A stretch of DNA of 64,000 nucleotides, taken from contig VICG01000011.1 in the NCBI GenBank assembly GCA_008692225.1, positions 1,488,001-1,552,000 on the forward strand, in the 5' to 3' direction. A program made the position numbers and the translations under genes. Under the pieces are notes generated by a model. It was not told the DNA's origin. It did not search any database and was given only the letters and a program-made list of their open reading frames with translations. This DNA comes from Monilinia fructicola (Eukaryota > Ascomycota > Leotiomycetes > Helotiales > Sclerotiniaceae). This document shows, one piece after another, positions 47,258 to 59,569 of this stretch. The number at the start of each line of letters is the position of its first letter. Positions within the stretch are counted from its first letter, which is position 1.

Positions 47258-49674
47258 ATGACTTCCAAGAAGATCATCGAGTTTCCAGATGTTTTCGAAT
47301 AAGCTACAAGCTCCTACCAAGAAATCATTGTTTGAGAGGCAGAAAGCAGATGCAGAAGCTAAGAGATTGAGGGAGGAGGCAGAAAACGAAGGCTGTATAT
47401 GAGGATTTCGTGAAAAAGCTTCGATGATGAAGATGACGCGCCTACACTTGGGACGGGCGGGATGGGAGGGATGGGAGGAGTGGGTGGTATGGGAGGAAAT
47501 CGACATTTTGGAAGAGGAGGTCTTGGAAGCGGAATGGGTCGAGGAGGGTTCGGAGAGAATAGAGGAGGGTTCGCTGCGCCACGAGGAGGATTGGGAATCG
47601 GTAGTGGACCGGGAAGCTTAGGACCCTTACCGAATAATATGGGTAACAATACTTTGCCAAAGAAAGAGAACATTCGAAGGGTTCGCACAAAACTCCTCGC
47701 GGAGAGACGACAGAGGACTGCATGCGTTTGACGACTATAACAGTGATGGGCCCGCGTCAAAATCTCTTAAGACATTCGACCACGAAGAGAGAGAACATAG
47801 GAGCCAGCAGAGATGAGGAAAGAGCTGTAGCTAAACCTACTTTAAGATTGGCGTCTCTACCACCCGGAACCTCGCCTGCTGTCATCAAAGCATTACTTCC
47901 ACCCATCTGACCGTCGATGCTGTTAGGATCATACCGCCCTCTGGGCCGACCTCATTTACGGAGAGGAAATCCATGTCAGCGATCGTCACATTGGCCAAAG
48001 ACACACCTGCGAATGAAATTGATACCACTGTTAATTCGTTACAGAACAAATATTTGGGATTCGGATATTATTTGAATTTGCATAGACATCTGTCTTCAGC
48101 AGCTATATCGAGTTCTACACAGCTATCCAATATAGGAAGCGCAACGGCCTCACAACCATTTGGCGCGAAACCAGTTAACCCGCCCGCAGGCCGCGGAGGT
48201 CCACCTCCACACAGAGGAGGGTTTGCGCCTCCAACTTCCTATAACAATACACCTCAATTAAGTCGATCCACCCTTTTTGTTCCCGTTCAGCCACCACAGG
48301 ATATCAAAGAATTGAAACTCATCCATAAAACAATTGAATCTCTTCTCACACATGGGCCAGAATTCGAAGCACTCCTTATGTCACGGGCTTCCGTCCAGCG
48401 AGAAGAAAAATGGGCATGGTTATGGGATTCGAGGAGTACAGGTGGCGTTTGGTATCGATGGCGACTATGGGAAGTGTTAACAGGTTCGCAATCTAAAAGA
48501 GGACAAAGGAAAATATGTTCCATTGTTCGAGGGGTCTTCAGCGTGGAAAGAACCGGATCAGCCCTTGGCATATGAATACACGACTCGCCTAGATGAATTC
48601 GTTTCAGAATCGGAGTACAATTCCTCGGACGAAGATGATTCTGGCGATGAAGGCGCTAGACGTCCTCCAATTGACCCTAACACTTTGAACGAAGATGGGA
48701 AAGCATATCTAAACCCTCTCGAAAAGGCCAAACTCACACATCTTCTATCCCGTTTACCTACTAGCACAGGCAAACTCCGAAAGGGAGACGTAGCACGAGT
48801 CACTGCATTTGCAATCTCGCATGCAGGTCGAGGAGCCGATGAAGTTGTCTCTGAAATTGTGTCTAATGTTGAGAAGCCCTTCGCCTACACATCCGCAAAC
48901 CCGGATCGCAAAAAAGAGAAAGAGAAAGATGCCAGCGGTGACGATAACGAAGATGGTGCCGAGGAAGAAGATACTAGCTCTGCATCGCTGATTGGTTTAT
49001 ATATCATATCTGATATTCTATCAAGTAGTTCTACAAGCGGTGTTAGACATGCGTGGCGCTATCGACAGTTGTTCGAGCAGGAAATGAGGAAGAAGAAGAT
49101 GTTTGAGGGGCTGGGAAGAATGGAGAGGAAGATGAAATGGGGAAGATTAAGAGCAGAGAAGTGGAAAAGAAGTGTAGGGAATGTGTTGGGTTTGTGGGAA
49201 GGCTGGTGTGTATTCCCACAGGAAAGCCAAGAAGAATTTGGGAGAGTATTCAGAGAACCGCCTTTATCGGCCGAAGAATTGCGGGAGCTAGAGGAAAAGG
49301 CAAAGGAGGAGAAAAACAAAGAGAAGAGCAAGTGGAAAGCCGTGGAAGTGGCCCCGAAGGAAAAGGTTAAGGAGGAAGATGATGACGTGGATTTGGATGG
49401 CGAGCCGATGGTAGAAGATGATGAGGATATCGACGGTGTACCGATGGAAGAGGAAGATGTGGATGGGGAACCAATGGCGGATAGTGATGATGATGAAAAC
49501 ATGGATGGTGAACCCATGCAAGTACAGGAAGATGAAGAGGATTCGTATGAATCTCCGGTTGTGGAAGCAGCACCAGCATCTGCATCGGTGGCGAAACCAG
49601 AAGAATCAGCGCCGCAAAGAAGAGCAAGACCGAGAGCAGTAGATATGTTTGCTGATTCTGATGACGATGATTAG
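47258..49674 (+). CDS. SR140/U2SURP-like splicing factor: RRM, SURP and CID (frame broken by several indels)
   Basis: Family blocks in order: N-terminal KKIIEFPDV and SLFERQKADAEAKRLREEAE, a Gly/Met-Gly-rich low-complexity region, an RRM-like segment (KPTLRLASLPPGTSPAVIKALL to LGFGYYLNLHRHLSS), a SURP module (DIKELKLIHKTIESLLTHGPEFEALLMSR...KWAWLWDSRS), a CID (AKLTHLLSRLPTSTGKLRKGDVARV to FREPPLSAEELRELEEKAK) and an acidic tail ending MFADSDDDD. This order is that of U2 snRNP-associated SR140. The frame breaks about seven times in the first half: T run 47292-47295, A runs 47393-47396, 47413-47417, 47663-47665 and 48510-48513 each carry one surplus base; breaks near 47811 and 47902 are less precisely placed. 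From 48513 on the frame is clean. It acts in pre-mRNA splicing in the nucleus. No introns are needed. Confidence 0.85.
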
Positions 49675-51407
49675 GCAAAAGAAGTATCTAAGGTTCCTGC
49701 AACTATGGGAGATATTCGGAGAATACTTCATAAATATTATGATACCCGATTTTCTATTTATCTTGCTTGCTCTCTTCCTCGGACTACCGAGCTCTGTTCA
49801 TCTTTTGGGGACTTGGGAACTATCAACTCCGACGTTTGCCTATACTCACCGCTATATTCAAATTCAATATCCACTAGCTTCATCATTCACTTCCCCTATT
49901 GACGCTTTGTTATCTGTTTCTATCACTCAGTCTCATAGTGCAGCTCAAATCTCAACTTTCGACTTAGATTTCGTCCCATCCCAATTCCAATCAACTTCTC
50001 CCAATTAATTACCTTACCACAAAGATAATTCCTGTTGCATAGGTAAACCATTTTTCCTAGAATCTCTACAAGGAAGGTCTTTAGGATGTATCCTCAACAC
50101 TATCACCATGTCTCCTTACCTCTATTTTACCATCAGGATATCAAGAATTGCATATATCTACTGCCAATTTCAATCTTCAGACGATTATTTGAGAATTTAG
50201 ATTGAAAAGATGACATTTGTATTCTATTGTGCCATCTCACCCTTCGTTGAACTACTCTAGTCATTCACATTCAATTCAAGATTGATGGACTAGTTATTTT
50301 GAATGCAAAAGATCGATATTGGTATCGTGCCAGCTCACTCTATCATTCAAAACATCATTCCCTCCACCCTAAAATGCTTTTTGGTTGTATAGCTAGTATT
50401 TCTGATGTCTACTTCTGTCACTCACATTATTCGCTTTCACTGGATATCCACTGCTCCTTAATCTCCTACTCAGCACTTCTCCAACTTCAGTTAAGAATCT
50501 CCGTTGGGAATACCGACTCCATTTAACTCCTATTTTTACACCCTCTTCCCTTCCCCGATATCCAGTTCCCCCCATTACCCCTCCAAAAACAATCTCCCAA
50601 CCAAGACAAACCCGCCACAAAATATCTCTTCAAGAATTCCATACCATATATAAATCAGTACCTCACCAACGCCACAACCCATTCTATTCATCAACCATCA
50701 ACATCCACCCCCAAGTGCATCAAATATCAAACATCAAACATCTCACCTCATCAAAACTCCCCACTGCCCCCACGCAATCATGCGAGCGAGGGCAAAGTCG
50801 TCTCGTCTCGTTGAGCACCCGAGGTAGATACGAAGTATGCCCTTGGGATATGCGATGCGCGAAGTTCGGGCCAGGGCAGGGTGTGGATGGGTCCCGTTGT
50901 GATGCATCGTGGACGGGAACCATGCCATGGATCCTGTTGTCGAGCGAAGTGCACGCGATCAAGAAGCATCATTGCAGCTGGAAGTATGGTTGTGGTTCAC
51001 ACACAGCATGATGAGTCGGCGCGGGGGATGTGCTTTGGTCATGTGGGGGGGGATTTCAGATTGCGGCCTTTTCGAAGCGGGGGGTGTGTTACCGCTCACT
51101 CTGTATCAAAACCTGCGAGCCACATTTCATGTAACGTGCAACACCAGCTTGCAACATCACAAAATGCAAAGGCAACTGTTTAAATCGTAATGCACACTTT
51201 TTCTATTATTGAATACTACTCAATTCTTAGTCTGGTCGTCGCTTTGTAAATGTAAAAAGCGTAGCGACGAGGAAGCCTCAGAATGTACCGATTAAGCTAC
51301 GTTTCGTTGCAATCACTATTGGTTTATAGGCATTATCTTATATCTGATGTATAAAGCTCAAGGCACTATCATTTCGGGGGAATCTTTTCTGTTAACCGCA
51401 CTGTCAC
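49675..51407. other. Convergent intergenic region SR140-like / SGT2
   Basis: 1.7 kb with no family motif in any frame. A G/C-rich, less repetitive stretch at 50.78-51.1 kb is open in several overlapping frames but shows no homology. Probably 3' UTRs and spacer. Confidence 0.55.
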
Positions 51408-52535
51408 CTATTGAGGAGCACCACGTCCGGCACCGGCACCTCTACCTGCCCCACCGAGATTTCTGGCCCTATTTACGTTAGCATGTATTTCAAAGATATT
51501 GACATGGTGAGAAAGCAGGACTTACATCTCAGCAATCGATGGATCATTCATCAAACTTGAAAGATCTGGCATACCACCTCCATTACCACCAGCTCCACCA
51601 CCACCAAACTGGTTAGCCATCTCGCGTATTCTAGGATTGCTCATAATACTATTCAAAGCATCCGGGTTGCTCATCAAGTTTTGAGCCATGCTTGCAAACA
51701 TTGGGTTACTCATGATCGAGCTCAAATCCGGCATTCCACCGCCCGCACCCCCAGCTCCTCCTCCTCCTCCAAACATGCCCGCCAAACTGGCCAAATCAGG
51801 CAAACCGGCACCACCACCGCCAGAAGTACCTCTCGCGGCAACTTCGTCGTCGTCCCCGGTAGCCTCGAGTTCCGCGACTCTCTTCTTGGCAGTCTCATAA
51901 CCCTTCTTCATGGCATCACTTCCTCCATTCCCTTCGTACTCAATACCCTTCTCATAGGCCTCCATAGAGCCCCGCGCATCTCCCAGCGCAAACTTCGCAA
52001 GTCCCAATCTGGACCAAGCCTTGGTATATTTAGGATCCACATCGACTGCTGCTTCAGCATCTGCCTTTGCAGCCTCATGGTCTTTAGATGCCGAATATGC
52101 AGCTGCGCGGTTACTCAAGAAAATTGGGTTACCGGGGATGATAGCCAAAGCTTGAGAGTATAAATCAATCGCCTTCTTATAGTCCTTCTTGGCCATGGCG
52201 GCATTTCCCTGACTCTTCAAGCCCTCAGCTTCTTTCTTCTCATCTGCGCTTGGTTCCTTGCCAGTGGGCTTCTCGTCGGCGGGTTTGGAAGCAGCGGGGA
52301 CAGCATTAGCAGCCTCTTGGGATTGTCTTAACTTCTCATAGACACTGTAAATCTGAAGGAGGTTTTGAGAATCTTTGGGAGTGGCATCTGTAGGATCTAC
52401 TTTGAAGGAATCGGAAATACAGTTTTGGGCGATTTCGATGTTGTCGCGTTCTTCTTCGTTGAGAGTACCATCTGTGAGGGAGGTGGAGAGGAAATCAATG
52501 ATGGAAAGAGCGAGACGTTGTTTGGTAGTTGCCAT
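51408..52535 (-). CDS. SGT2: Small glutamine-rich TPR co-chaperone Sgt2
   Basis: Two exons, 52535-51526 and 51468-51408 (57-nt intron, donor GTAAGT, acceptor AATAG), give 356 residues. The ATG at 52535 (MATTKQRLALSIIDFL) is used, as it opens the conserved dimerisation domain of about 70 residues that binds Get4/Get5. A charged linker leads into three TPR repeats (about 105-210), including AEGLKSQGNAAMAKKDYKKAIDLYSQAL and NRAAAYSASKDHEAAKADAEAAV. The C terminus has Gly-rich stretches and NPM/NP-type motifs (MSNPMFASMAQNLMSNPDAL) that bind hydrophobic tails. Exon 2 adds a Gly/Arg/Ala-rich tail ending GRGAPQ. Sgt2 hands tail-anchored proteins to the GET pathway and binds Hsp70/Hsp90. The frame is clean. 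Confidence 0.95.
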
Positions 52536-53288
52536 GATGGGCAAAGGGGAGTTTCTTTCGAGAACTTAAGAACGCGGGAATGGATGATGGGATATCTGCA
52601 AATAGAAACTTTGAGTTTGTAAGAATTGCAGGTGTTTGTTTACTTGTCTCCTAGTTCAGCTTGTGATAATGAATGGAAGGTTCTGGCGTTTAAGATGGTG
52701 GGGTTGCGGCTATGGACCGACTGACTAGCTACGGTGGAGGTAAAGACCTAATATGCAACTTTTGGTCCTCTTGATGTTTGGTTGATTTGTTGAGGTGATA
52801 GAAACGCTTCACTTCAACATACATACTTGAGTTCCAATGAATACCTGTTACCACTCGGGAGTGGAACAATTTTTGATTACTTAGGCCAAATATCTCAAAA
52901 CAACAGCCAAATGTTTTCAACATCTCTTTACAAAGCCGCAAGATGCAATCATCGTTAGAAGGACCAGAGCAGCTACAGAATGATAGTCTACTCTGGCGAT
53001 ACGAGGGAGATGGATTGATGACTTGAGAAGTTGTGGATGTAGTTGATCCACAAGTTCCCTTCTGCAAATGTAGATCAAGGTCTCTTAGTTCCTCAAAAGT
53101 TGGATGTAAACAAGTATTGACATCGAGGAGGGAAATGCAGTCTGGAGCATTGATCATCTTTTAAGATATTACAGTTATCCATGTCAAAGCAGAGCCAGGA
53201 ACAACTCAACGTCACATGCAAGAAATGAGAGATGTAAGTCTGAGATATTGGCATAACTTCATTGAATTGGTATTTTGATATAATTTGT
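52536..53288. other. Intergenic between SGT2 start and OLA1 stop
   Basis: Holds the SGT2 promoter and OLA1 3' UTR. An open minus-strand frame of 142 codons (52729-53157) has no motif or splice context and is probably chance. Confidence 0.5.
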
Positions 53289-54838
53289 TTATCCTTTTGC
53301 GGCACCGGCCTTGATCAATAAGATATCTGGACATGATTAGCGACAATTCAATATGAGAATAGAAAGTGATATCCTTACCTCCATCTTCAACGACGTAATC
53401 TTTCCCCTTGGTCATCACCTTTCCCTTGGCTTTAATCTCAGCTTCATCACCACCAAATTCCTTGAGGGTAGAAAAGTTGTATACGATAGCTTGAATAAAA
53501 GTCTTTTCAAAGTCACCGTGGATGACTCCTGCAGCCTGTGGTGCTTTGGTACCATTTCTGATAGTCCATTGGCGGACTTCGTCGGTACCTGTGGTGAAGA
53601 AACTTCCGAGATCCAAAACCTTTCTCATGGCGGTAATAATCTTAGGTAAAGCGGATTCAACACCCAAAGTCTTGAGTTCCTCTTTAGCTTCTTCTTCAGT
53701 AGCAAATTGTGTCAATCTCTCCTCGAGGCAGATTGAGATTGGCATGATTGGATCACCAGCGGCATGCTCCTTGATCCATTCCATGACTTTAGCCAAATGC
53801 TTGTTCTTCTTTCGGATGTAGTCTTTCTCACTCAAGTTAATGAGATAGACAACTGGTTTGGCAGTCAAAAGGAAGAGAGGGTTGATGCACTCGATCTGCA
53901 AAATTTAATGTGAGCATTATAACTTGAAAATATCTTTCAAGAAAATAGAGGTTTATCAAAATATCAGAACGGGGTTTTTATCTCAGGTTGCACTCTACAA
54001 TTATAGTGAGGCACTCGACGAGCTGGGATTATTCAGGCCTCATGGCCCTTTGTCATCACGCAAGGAATTGGGAAAGCAGAAGAGAATTCAACGCCTACCT
54101 CTTTTGGAGTCCAGGTACCCTTTCGGACATCCTTTCCATCATTAAGCATAGCCAAGACCTTTTCGATAGTGGCTTCATCCTCCCTGAGCTTCTTCATCTC
54201 AAGAGATTGACCACCTCTTCGAGTCAACTTCTTCTGGGCTTCAAGAGCCTTTTCAACGAACTCAATATCCTTGATACGGAGCTCATCACTGATAATCGTC
54301 AAGTCACGGACTGGGTCAACATCTCCTTCAATGTGAATAATCTCTGCATCATCGAAACAACGGACGACTTGGAAGATGGCATCAACAGCACGAATATGTG
54401 ACAAGAAGGCGTTGCCAAGACCTTCACCCTTAGAAGCTCCCCGAGTTAAACCGGCGATATCGTAGATTGTAAGATGTGCTGGAACTCTGGACTTGGGGTT
54501 GTACTTTTCGCAAAGCCAGTCGTATCTCTCATCGGGCACAATGACACGGGATTCTTCAGGATCGATTGTTGCGAAAGGGAAGTTCTTGAATGTTGTTAAC
54601 GTTGATATGAACATTGAACTGGAAGATTAGAAACTTACTGCGGGGTTACCGAGGGAGCACTTGGTAATAGCTTGAAAGAGTGTAGACTTGCCGACATTTG
54701 CAAGACCGACCTATTTTTAATATCAGTACGCGTCTGGGACAGTTAGAATGAAGAGAGAAATACAATTCCACTCTTCAAGTTGTTACCAGGTCTGCCCAGC
54801 AACACCTTCTTCTCTTCAACGACTTTCTTTGGTGGCAT
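53289..54838 (-). CDS. OLA1: Obg-like ATPase 1 (YchF/OLA1 family)
   Basis: Five exons (54838-54764, 54710-54639, 54584-54099, 53895-53379, 53326-53289), all phases consistent, 395 residues. The start [20 protein letters not shown] is the family standard. G1 is GLANVGKST, split from exon 1 by an intron; G3 lies in [21 protein letters not shown]; the G4 position reads NLSEKDY instead of NKxD, the feature that makes this family ATP-preferring. A coiled-coil helical insert ([27 protein letters not shown]) precedes a C-terminal TGS domain ending [16 protein letters not shown]. The ANVGKST spelling replaces the more usual PNVGKST. OLA1 is a cytosolic ribosome-associated ATPase linked to stress responses and translation. 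One intron uses an AAG acceptor. The frame is clean. Confidence 0.97.
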
Positions 54839-55859
54839 TCTGCTCTTCTTTTTTGCGTAAGATCTCTTTTGATTTATGAATAGAACCGTACAGTTAAGTA
54901 GGCTCTTGTTTGCGTTGTTGTTGATAATAGCAGGGCTTGCTGCTATAGAGAACAGAGTGGGTTGAAGAGAAGAAGAGAAGATACGTTGAAGAGGTAAGGG
55001 AGACGTTGTGATGGTGGGATGAATGCAGCCAGCCTTGTGCGGACCGCGAGAGAATATTGAATTTGGGAGGAGAAGAGGGGAAGGGGGGGAAGATAAACAA
55101 CGAATTGAATTACTGGAAAAAAAATCTTTCGTTTGGAAACTTTCGTTTCTGTGCCCTGGAAAATTAATAATGATAATATTGGAAGTGAGTACGGAGCCCA
55201 ATAAGTGAGGGGCTCAATCCGGCCAGCTAGGGATGCCTTTGATCATGTGATGAGTTGAATATTTCCAAGCCCAGGACGCACGTGCCAGTGGGCGTGGGTG
55301 AGCTTATCGGGACTCGGAAGCAAGTTTCGCCGACATACCGATAAGTGGGGTACTACGGCGTACAGTACTGTATCGTAGTTTAGATAAGCTTTTCTTTAAT
55401 TGGTTCCCCGTGCTTGAGTGGAGCTTTCAAGGCTCCAACTTCCAAGGTTCTTCCAATTTCCAAAGTATACTAGTACTCCGTGCAGTATTATGGACCAGTC
55501 AGTATTGACGCGAACGGCTGGACTAATAAGAAACTCCATCTCAGCTCATCTTACCTATGATCGATATATCTCATATGCAGTACAAGGTGTTACCTGATGG
55601 TTATGCAGCATTCCAATATCGACAATGCTATAACTGATTCTGCTTTTGATTCTGATTCTGATTCTGATTCTGATTCTGATTCTGATTCTGATTCATATAT
55701 CAAGACAAGGAAATAGGAGATACATACTAAGTAGATCAAACGCATCCATCCTATCCTATATTTATTCTTGTAAGATCTTACATTTCAAACACAAGCTTAT
55801 TTCTTATTCACTTCGCGCTTTCACCATATCAACATCATCTTCAACATCCATCATCAGCC
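54839..55859. promoter_or_regulatory. Divergent promoter region OLA1 / PPPDE gene
   Basis: About 1 kb between divergent starts. Includes ACGGCGTACAGTACTGTATCG at about 55356-55376, CCGTGCAGTAC-like words near 55480 and a hexanucleotide array at 55647-55694 shortly before the PPPDE gene. No promoter element identified with certainty. Confidence 0.5.
55647..55694. repeat. (GATTCT)n hexanucleotide microsatellite
   Basis: Eight near-perfect units located 165 bases before the PPPDE-gene start codon, so likely in its promoter or 5' UTR. Confidence 0.92.
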
Positions 55860-56683
55860 ATGTCTTCTTCTACTTCGAGCAAGAAGAGCTCGAGAAAGTC
55901 TACTCAAAGTCACAGATCCACACTCTCCCTTCAAAAAACGGAAATAGTGATCAACGTCTATGATCTACTTCCGGTAAGTATTCTAAAACGTGATTGTGTA
56001 CCTTTCGTTTGAATGCGACCGATGGTTGCTGACATGTCTTTCACCATTAGGCAGGCAAACTCTCTTCCATCCTGTGGAGTTTCGGTACTTCCTTACTCCA
56101 TAGCGGAATCGTTATTAATGGGAAAGAATACGCATTTGGAGGACATGATAAAAAGGGAATGACTGGCGTATATTGGGCAAGACCAAGATTGGAACCACCT
56201 GGAGGAACCTTCAGATGTGAAATTGTGCAGGGACTTATATTTTCTCCTCAAGCTGAAATCGATGCTGTTATAAGGGAAGCTTCAGAAATCTTCCAAGGCA
56301 CATCGTATAATCTCCTCACCAGAAATTGCAACCACTTCACAGCATATTTGTGCGAGAGGCTTACTGGTCGCCCTGGACCGCCATGGTTAAATCGAGCTGC
56401 TAGCATTGGCGTCGCATTTCCTTGCATGGTTCCCAAAGAATGGATCACCCCACCAGACTACGAAACCGCAGACGGAGAGCTTGTTGACGATGACCATGAC
56501 GAGCGAGCTCGGATGTTAGGTGGCACAAGACATAGCATGGATGATGGTCGGCCAGATTTGACCGATGATGAGATCGAGTGGAGCTGCGACGAGGACAATC
56601 ATGGCAGAAAGGGAAAAGATGTAAGAGACACATCAGGCAGAGTCGTTCCTCTCTCAGAAAGGGCACCCACGGCAAAGAGGTGA
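55860..56683 (+). CDS. PPPDE (DUF862) thiol peptidase, DeSI-like
   Basis: Two exons (55860-55973 and 56051-56683; donor GTAAGT, acceptor ATTAG) give 248 residues. A Ser/Lys-rich head of about 28 residues is followed by EIVINVYDLLP, the first strand of the PPPDE fold. The presumed catalytic histidine lies in LLHSGIVINGKEYAFGGH (His near 55) and the catalytic cysteine in YNLLTRNCNHF (near 131), the two signature motifs of the family. The block GLIFSPQAEIDAVIREASEIFQGTSYNLL separates them. The tail from about residue 165 is acidic and probably disordered. Members remove SUMO or ubiquitin from proteins (DeSI-1/2); activity here is inferred from the conserved His and Cys. The frame is clean. Confidence 0.93.
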
Positions 56684-56881
56684 ACTGCACTTGGAATCAA
56701 GGATATAATTTTATGTACTACTATGGGCGTTCTCGGTAATGGGCAAGGGGGAATGGAACGGGAGGCTGGAGTCAAGGGGTTCATTTAATGATACCATTTA
56801 TGATGCCATGATTCTATTGTACAAATGTACATATCGTTATGCAGCAATGCACAGCCTTATTCTTACAGTCTTATCTTCCAT

Positions 56882-57664
56882 CTAGCCCAATCTTCTTGGT
56901 TTCTTACTTCTCGTACCACCAAACTTTAATCTCGTAGCATCCGTGACCTTGACAACCTTCCCTCTCAACCATCGACCCTCCGTACCCAAAAGAGCCTTGG
57001 TGACAGCCTCTCTTCCCGCGCCAAAACCTCTCAGAACCAACTCCAACTTGTGAATGTCACGACCAATGGCCCTCTCATGAATCCTTGCCATTACCAACGC
57101 AGCCAATTGGAAAGCTGAATCGTAATGCTTCCTTCCCGAATGTCTGAACCCAATGTTACCACATGATAAAGAGATGATCGGTTCTCGATTTGGTCTTGTG
57201 AGTGTAATATGGGTATTGTGTCTCGTAGCGTAAACATGAAAATGATGGGGTTCCTCCTCGACAACACGCTCTCCAATCAAGGTTCCATCTGTAGACACTG
57301 TCGTATCAAATACCGAGGGTGCCCTTCTATCATTCTTGTTTTGTACCATCATGTCTTTGAATATATCCACTATACCTCCACCTCCTGCCGCCGCAGATCT
57401 TGTAGCCTTGGGATTGAGCGAAGCAGACCTGGCAGCTCTATCTTTAGCTCTAGCTACAGCACCGGCGACCCCACCGGCTCTAAGAGTTGAGAAATTGTGA
57501 GGTACGTATTTGGGAAGAGGATTACCGTCGTCCTCGGCTTTTTGATTTGACGTGCTTGAAAAAGGTCGCAAACATCGTAGTGGCAAGGTGTGGGTATTCG
57601 CAGATTCGGAAACGGAGGCGAAAGGCGATTGAGCCAGAACCCGCCGTGAAAGAGTGCGACTCAT
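56882..57664 (-). CDS. MRPS18: Mitochondrial small-subunit ribosomal protein uS11m
   Basis: Single exon, 260 residues. The N-terminal half is a basic, Ser-rich presequence plus low-complexity extension (residues 1 to about 110). From HHFHVYATRHNTHITLTRPNREPIISLSCGNIGFRHSGRKHYDSAFQLAALVMARIHERA the protein matches uS11: the beta-sheet core and RKHYDSAFQLA helix. The C-terminal part LELVLRGFGAGREAVTKALLGTEG and VVKVTDATRLKFGGTRSKKPRR carries the uS11 hallmark of a basic C-tail contacting 16S-type rRNA. Yeast calls this protein Mrps18. It sits in the mitoribosome platform. The gene is head-to-head with TIM44, 239 bp apart. The frame is clean; the start is the first ATG of the open frame and fits a presequence. 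Confidence 0.94.
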   Translation of the reverse strand: MSRTLSRRVLAQSPFASVSESANTHTLPLRCLRPFSSTSNQKAEDDGNPLPKYVPHNFSTLRAGGVAGAVARAKDRAARSASLNPKATRSAAAGGGGIVDIFKDMMVQNKNDRRAPSVFDTTVSTDGTLIGERVVEEEPHHFHVYATRHNTHITLTRPNREPIISLSCGNIGFRHSGRKHYDSAFQLAALVMARIHERAIGRDIHKLELVLRGFGAGREAVTKALLGTEGRWLRGKVVKVTDATRLKFGGTRSKKPRRLG

Positions 57665-57903
57665 AGCTGGAGGGATATCGAGATCTGGGGACTCAATATT
57701 GCGGTAATGGATGGGTTGCTATCAAAATCTCTCAGAAAGTTGAATTCGGACAGGGTTGTTCCGCTCCGTGACCCTTGAAATTTTGTCCATCGGAGAAAAT
57801 GTTGAAATCGCCGCCGTGATACTCTTGCAGAACCAAATTTATTTCAACTCTCATATCGTTTGAAGTAGGTTTTGTTAATAATTACATTCTCCCTTCAGTC
57901 AAT
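57665..57903. promoter_or_regulatory. Short bidirectional promoter MRPS18 / TIM44
   Basis: The start codons of two mitochondrial-biogenesis genes lie only 239 bp apart and face away from each other. The region must hold both promoters. No named motif is obvious. Confidence 0.7.
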
Positions 57904-59569
57904 ATGAATAGCCTACGAACAACGGTGACGAGGACGCCCACATGTAGGCAGGTCTCTCTGTCTTCAATTGCCAGGCCTTCATCAAATATTTCTAGCCTTT
58001 CTGGCCGTATAGTCCAGCAAAGCCGAAATTCACAATTTTCTACCGTGGGTTCTTCGAGAACTACAACTCTTTCATATCCCGCGCCTTTGCGATCACAATT
58101 TCTTCCCGAAGAAATTCGATCTGTAGCATATCCAGTATCCTCGCGGCATTTTCATAAGAGCTCAAGATTAGGCAAGGAAAAGAAGGCACAGGCAGCAGAT
58201 CCAGCTGCCAAAGAGGATCCTGCAGAGGAAGAATCTAGCAAGAAAGAGTCTGGTAAAGACTCAGAGTCTACCTCCGGAGAGGAAAAGGCCAAGGAAGAAG
58301 GGAAAGATGGTAAAGGCAAAAAGGAAGAATCAAAAGAGGCCCCTCCACCCCCACCACCCCACGGAGACAAAAACCCCATGGCAAGTGTTCACCGAAACCT
58401 TGCCAGAGCGAGTTTAAAGCCTCCAAAGAATGGAATGAGTCTACCAAGCAGTTGGCCGAGGGCGCCCATCAATTCACAGAGAACGAAAATGTCAAGCGCG
58501 CTAGACAAGCCTTCGAGACTACCACAGGAGCTGTATCTTCGACAACTGGCAAAGTGTTAAAGACTACTGCAGGTGCGGTAGGCAAAGGAGCTGCCTGGAC
58601 TTGGGAAACTCCAGTTGTGAAGGGTGTGAGAACTACCGTTAATGCTACAGCCAATGTACTTGATAAGGCAACACAGCCAATTCGACAAACAGAGGCGTAC
58701 AAGAATGTTAAGAATGTAATTGATGATGGAAGTAGTTCCAGATATGGAGGATGGGTTGAGAAGGAGGAGAGGCGGAAGGCGAGAGAACTACGAGAACTAG
58801 AAGAGGGAGCCACTGGCAAAATTAAGGAGGTTCCTGTAGAAGACCCAAAGTAAGTGATGCGCCATTATACATCAATTTCCAGCTAACCATTGCAGCGCTG
58901 GCACGAACGTCACAGTCCACAAAGATTCCGCATACAAGGAAGCCTGGAGAGATTTCCGCGACTCGAATCGGCTCATGCAATCTATATTCTCCATGAAAAC
59001 CGCCTATAACGAATCCGAAAACCCCTTGATTTCCACCGCGCGCAGCATATCCGACCGAGTCGCCGGCTTCTTTGCGGAAAATGAAACCGCCCAAGTAATC
59101 AAGAAATTCCGCGAAATGGACCCCTCCTTTCAAATGGAACCTTTCCTTCGCGAAATGCGCGAATACATCCTCCCCGAAGTCCTGGACGCCTACGTAAAAG
59201 GGGACACGGAAACTCTCAAACTCTGGCTCTCTGCAGCCCAATTCTCTGTCTATGACGCCCTCTCCAAACAATACACAACTGCCGGCCTCAAGTCCGATGG
59301 CCGGATCCTCGATATCCGACATGTCGAAGTCTTGTCAGCAAGAATGTTAGATAACGATATCCCGGTCTTCATCATTACATGCAGAACGCCAGGAAGTCCA
59401 CGTATATAGAAACGCAAAGACAAACCAACTCGCCGCCGGCATGGAAGATAAGGTCCAGCTAGTCACCTACGCGATTGGTGTTACGAGAGTCGCGGAAGAT
59501 GTTAACAATCCCGAGACGAGAGGCTGGAGACTCATCGAGTTGCAGAAGAGTGGAAGAGATTACATATGA
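57904..59569 (+). CDS. TIM44: Mitochondrial import motor subunit Tim44 (three extra bases)
   Basis: Exons 57904-58849 and 58896-59569 (46-nt intron, donor GTAAGT, GCTAAC branch, acceptor TGCAG). After removing one surplus base at each of three places (A run 58369-58373, CC at 58403-58404, CC at 59389-59390) the model is 538 residues with exact splice phase. An Arg/Ser-rich presequence of about 90 residues ends near RHFHKSSRLGKEKK, followed by a Lys/Glu-rich region and polyproline. Family blocks: QVFTETLQSEFKASKEWNESTKQL, AAWTWETPVVKGVRTTVNATANVLDKATQPIRQTEAYKNVKNVI, then the C-terminal Tim44 domain from DPSFQMEPFLREMREYILPEVLDAYVKGD to RTQEVHVYRNAKT and GWRLIELQKSGRDYI. It anchors mtHsp70 at the TIM23 channel on the matrix side. 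Confidence 0.94.

Noticed and set aside
52729..53157. 142-codon minus-strand frame between SGT2 and OLA1
   Set aside because: Lies in the expected SGT2 promoter and OLA1 3' UTR; no motif, cysteine-rich chance-like composition.
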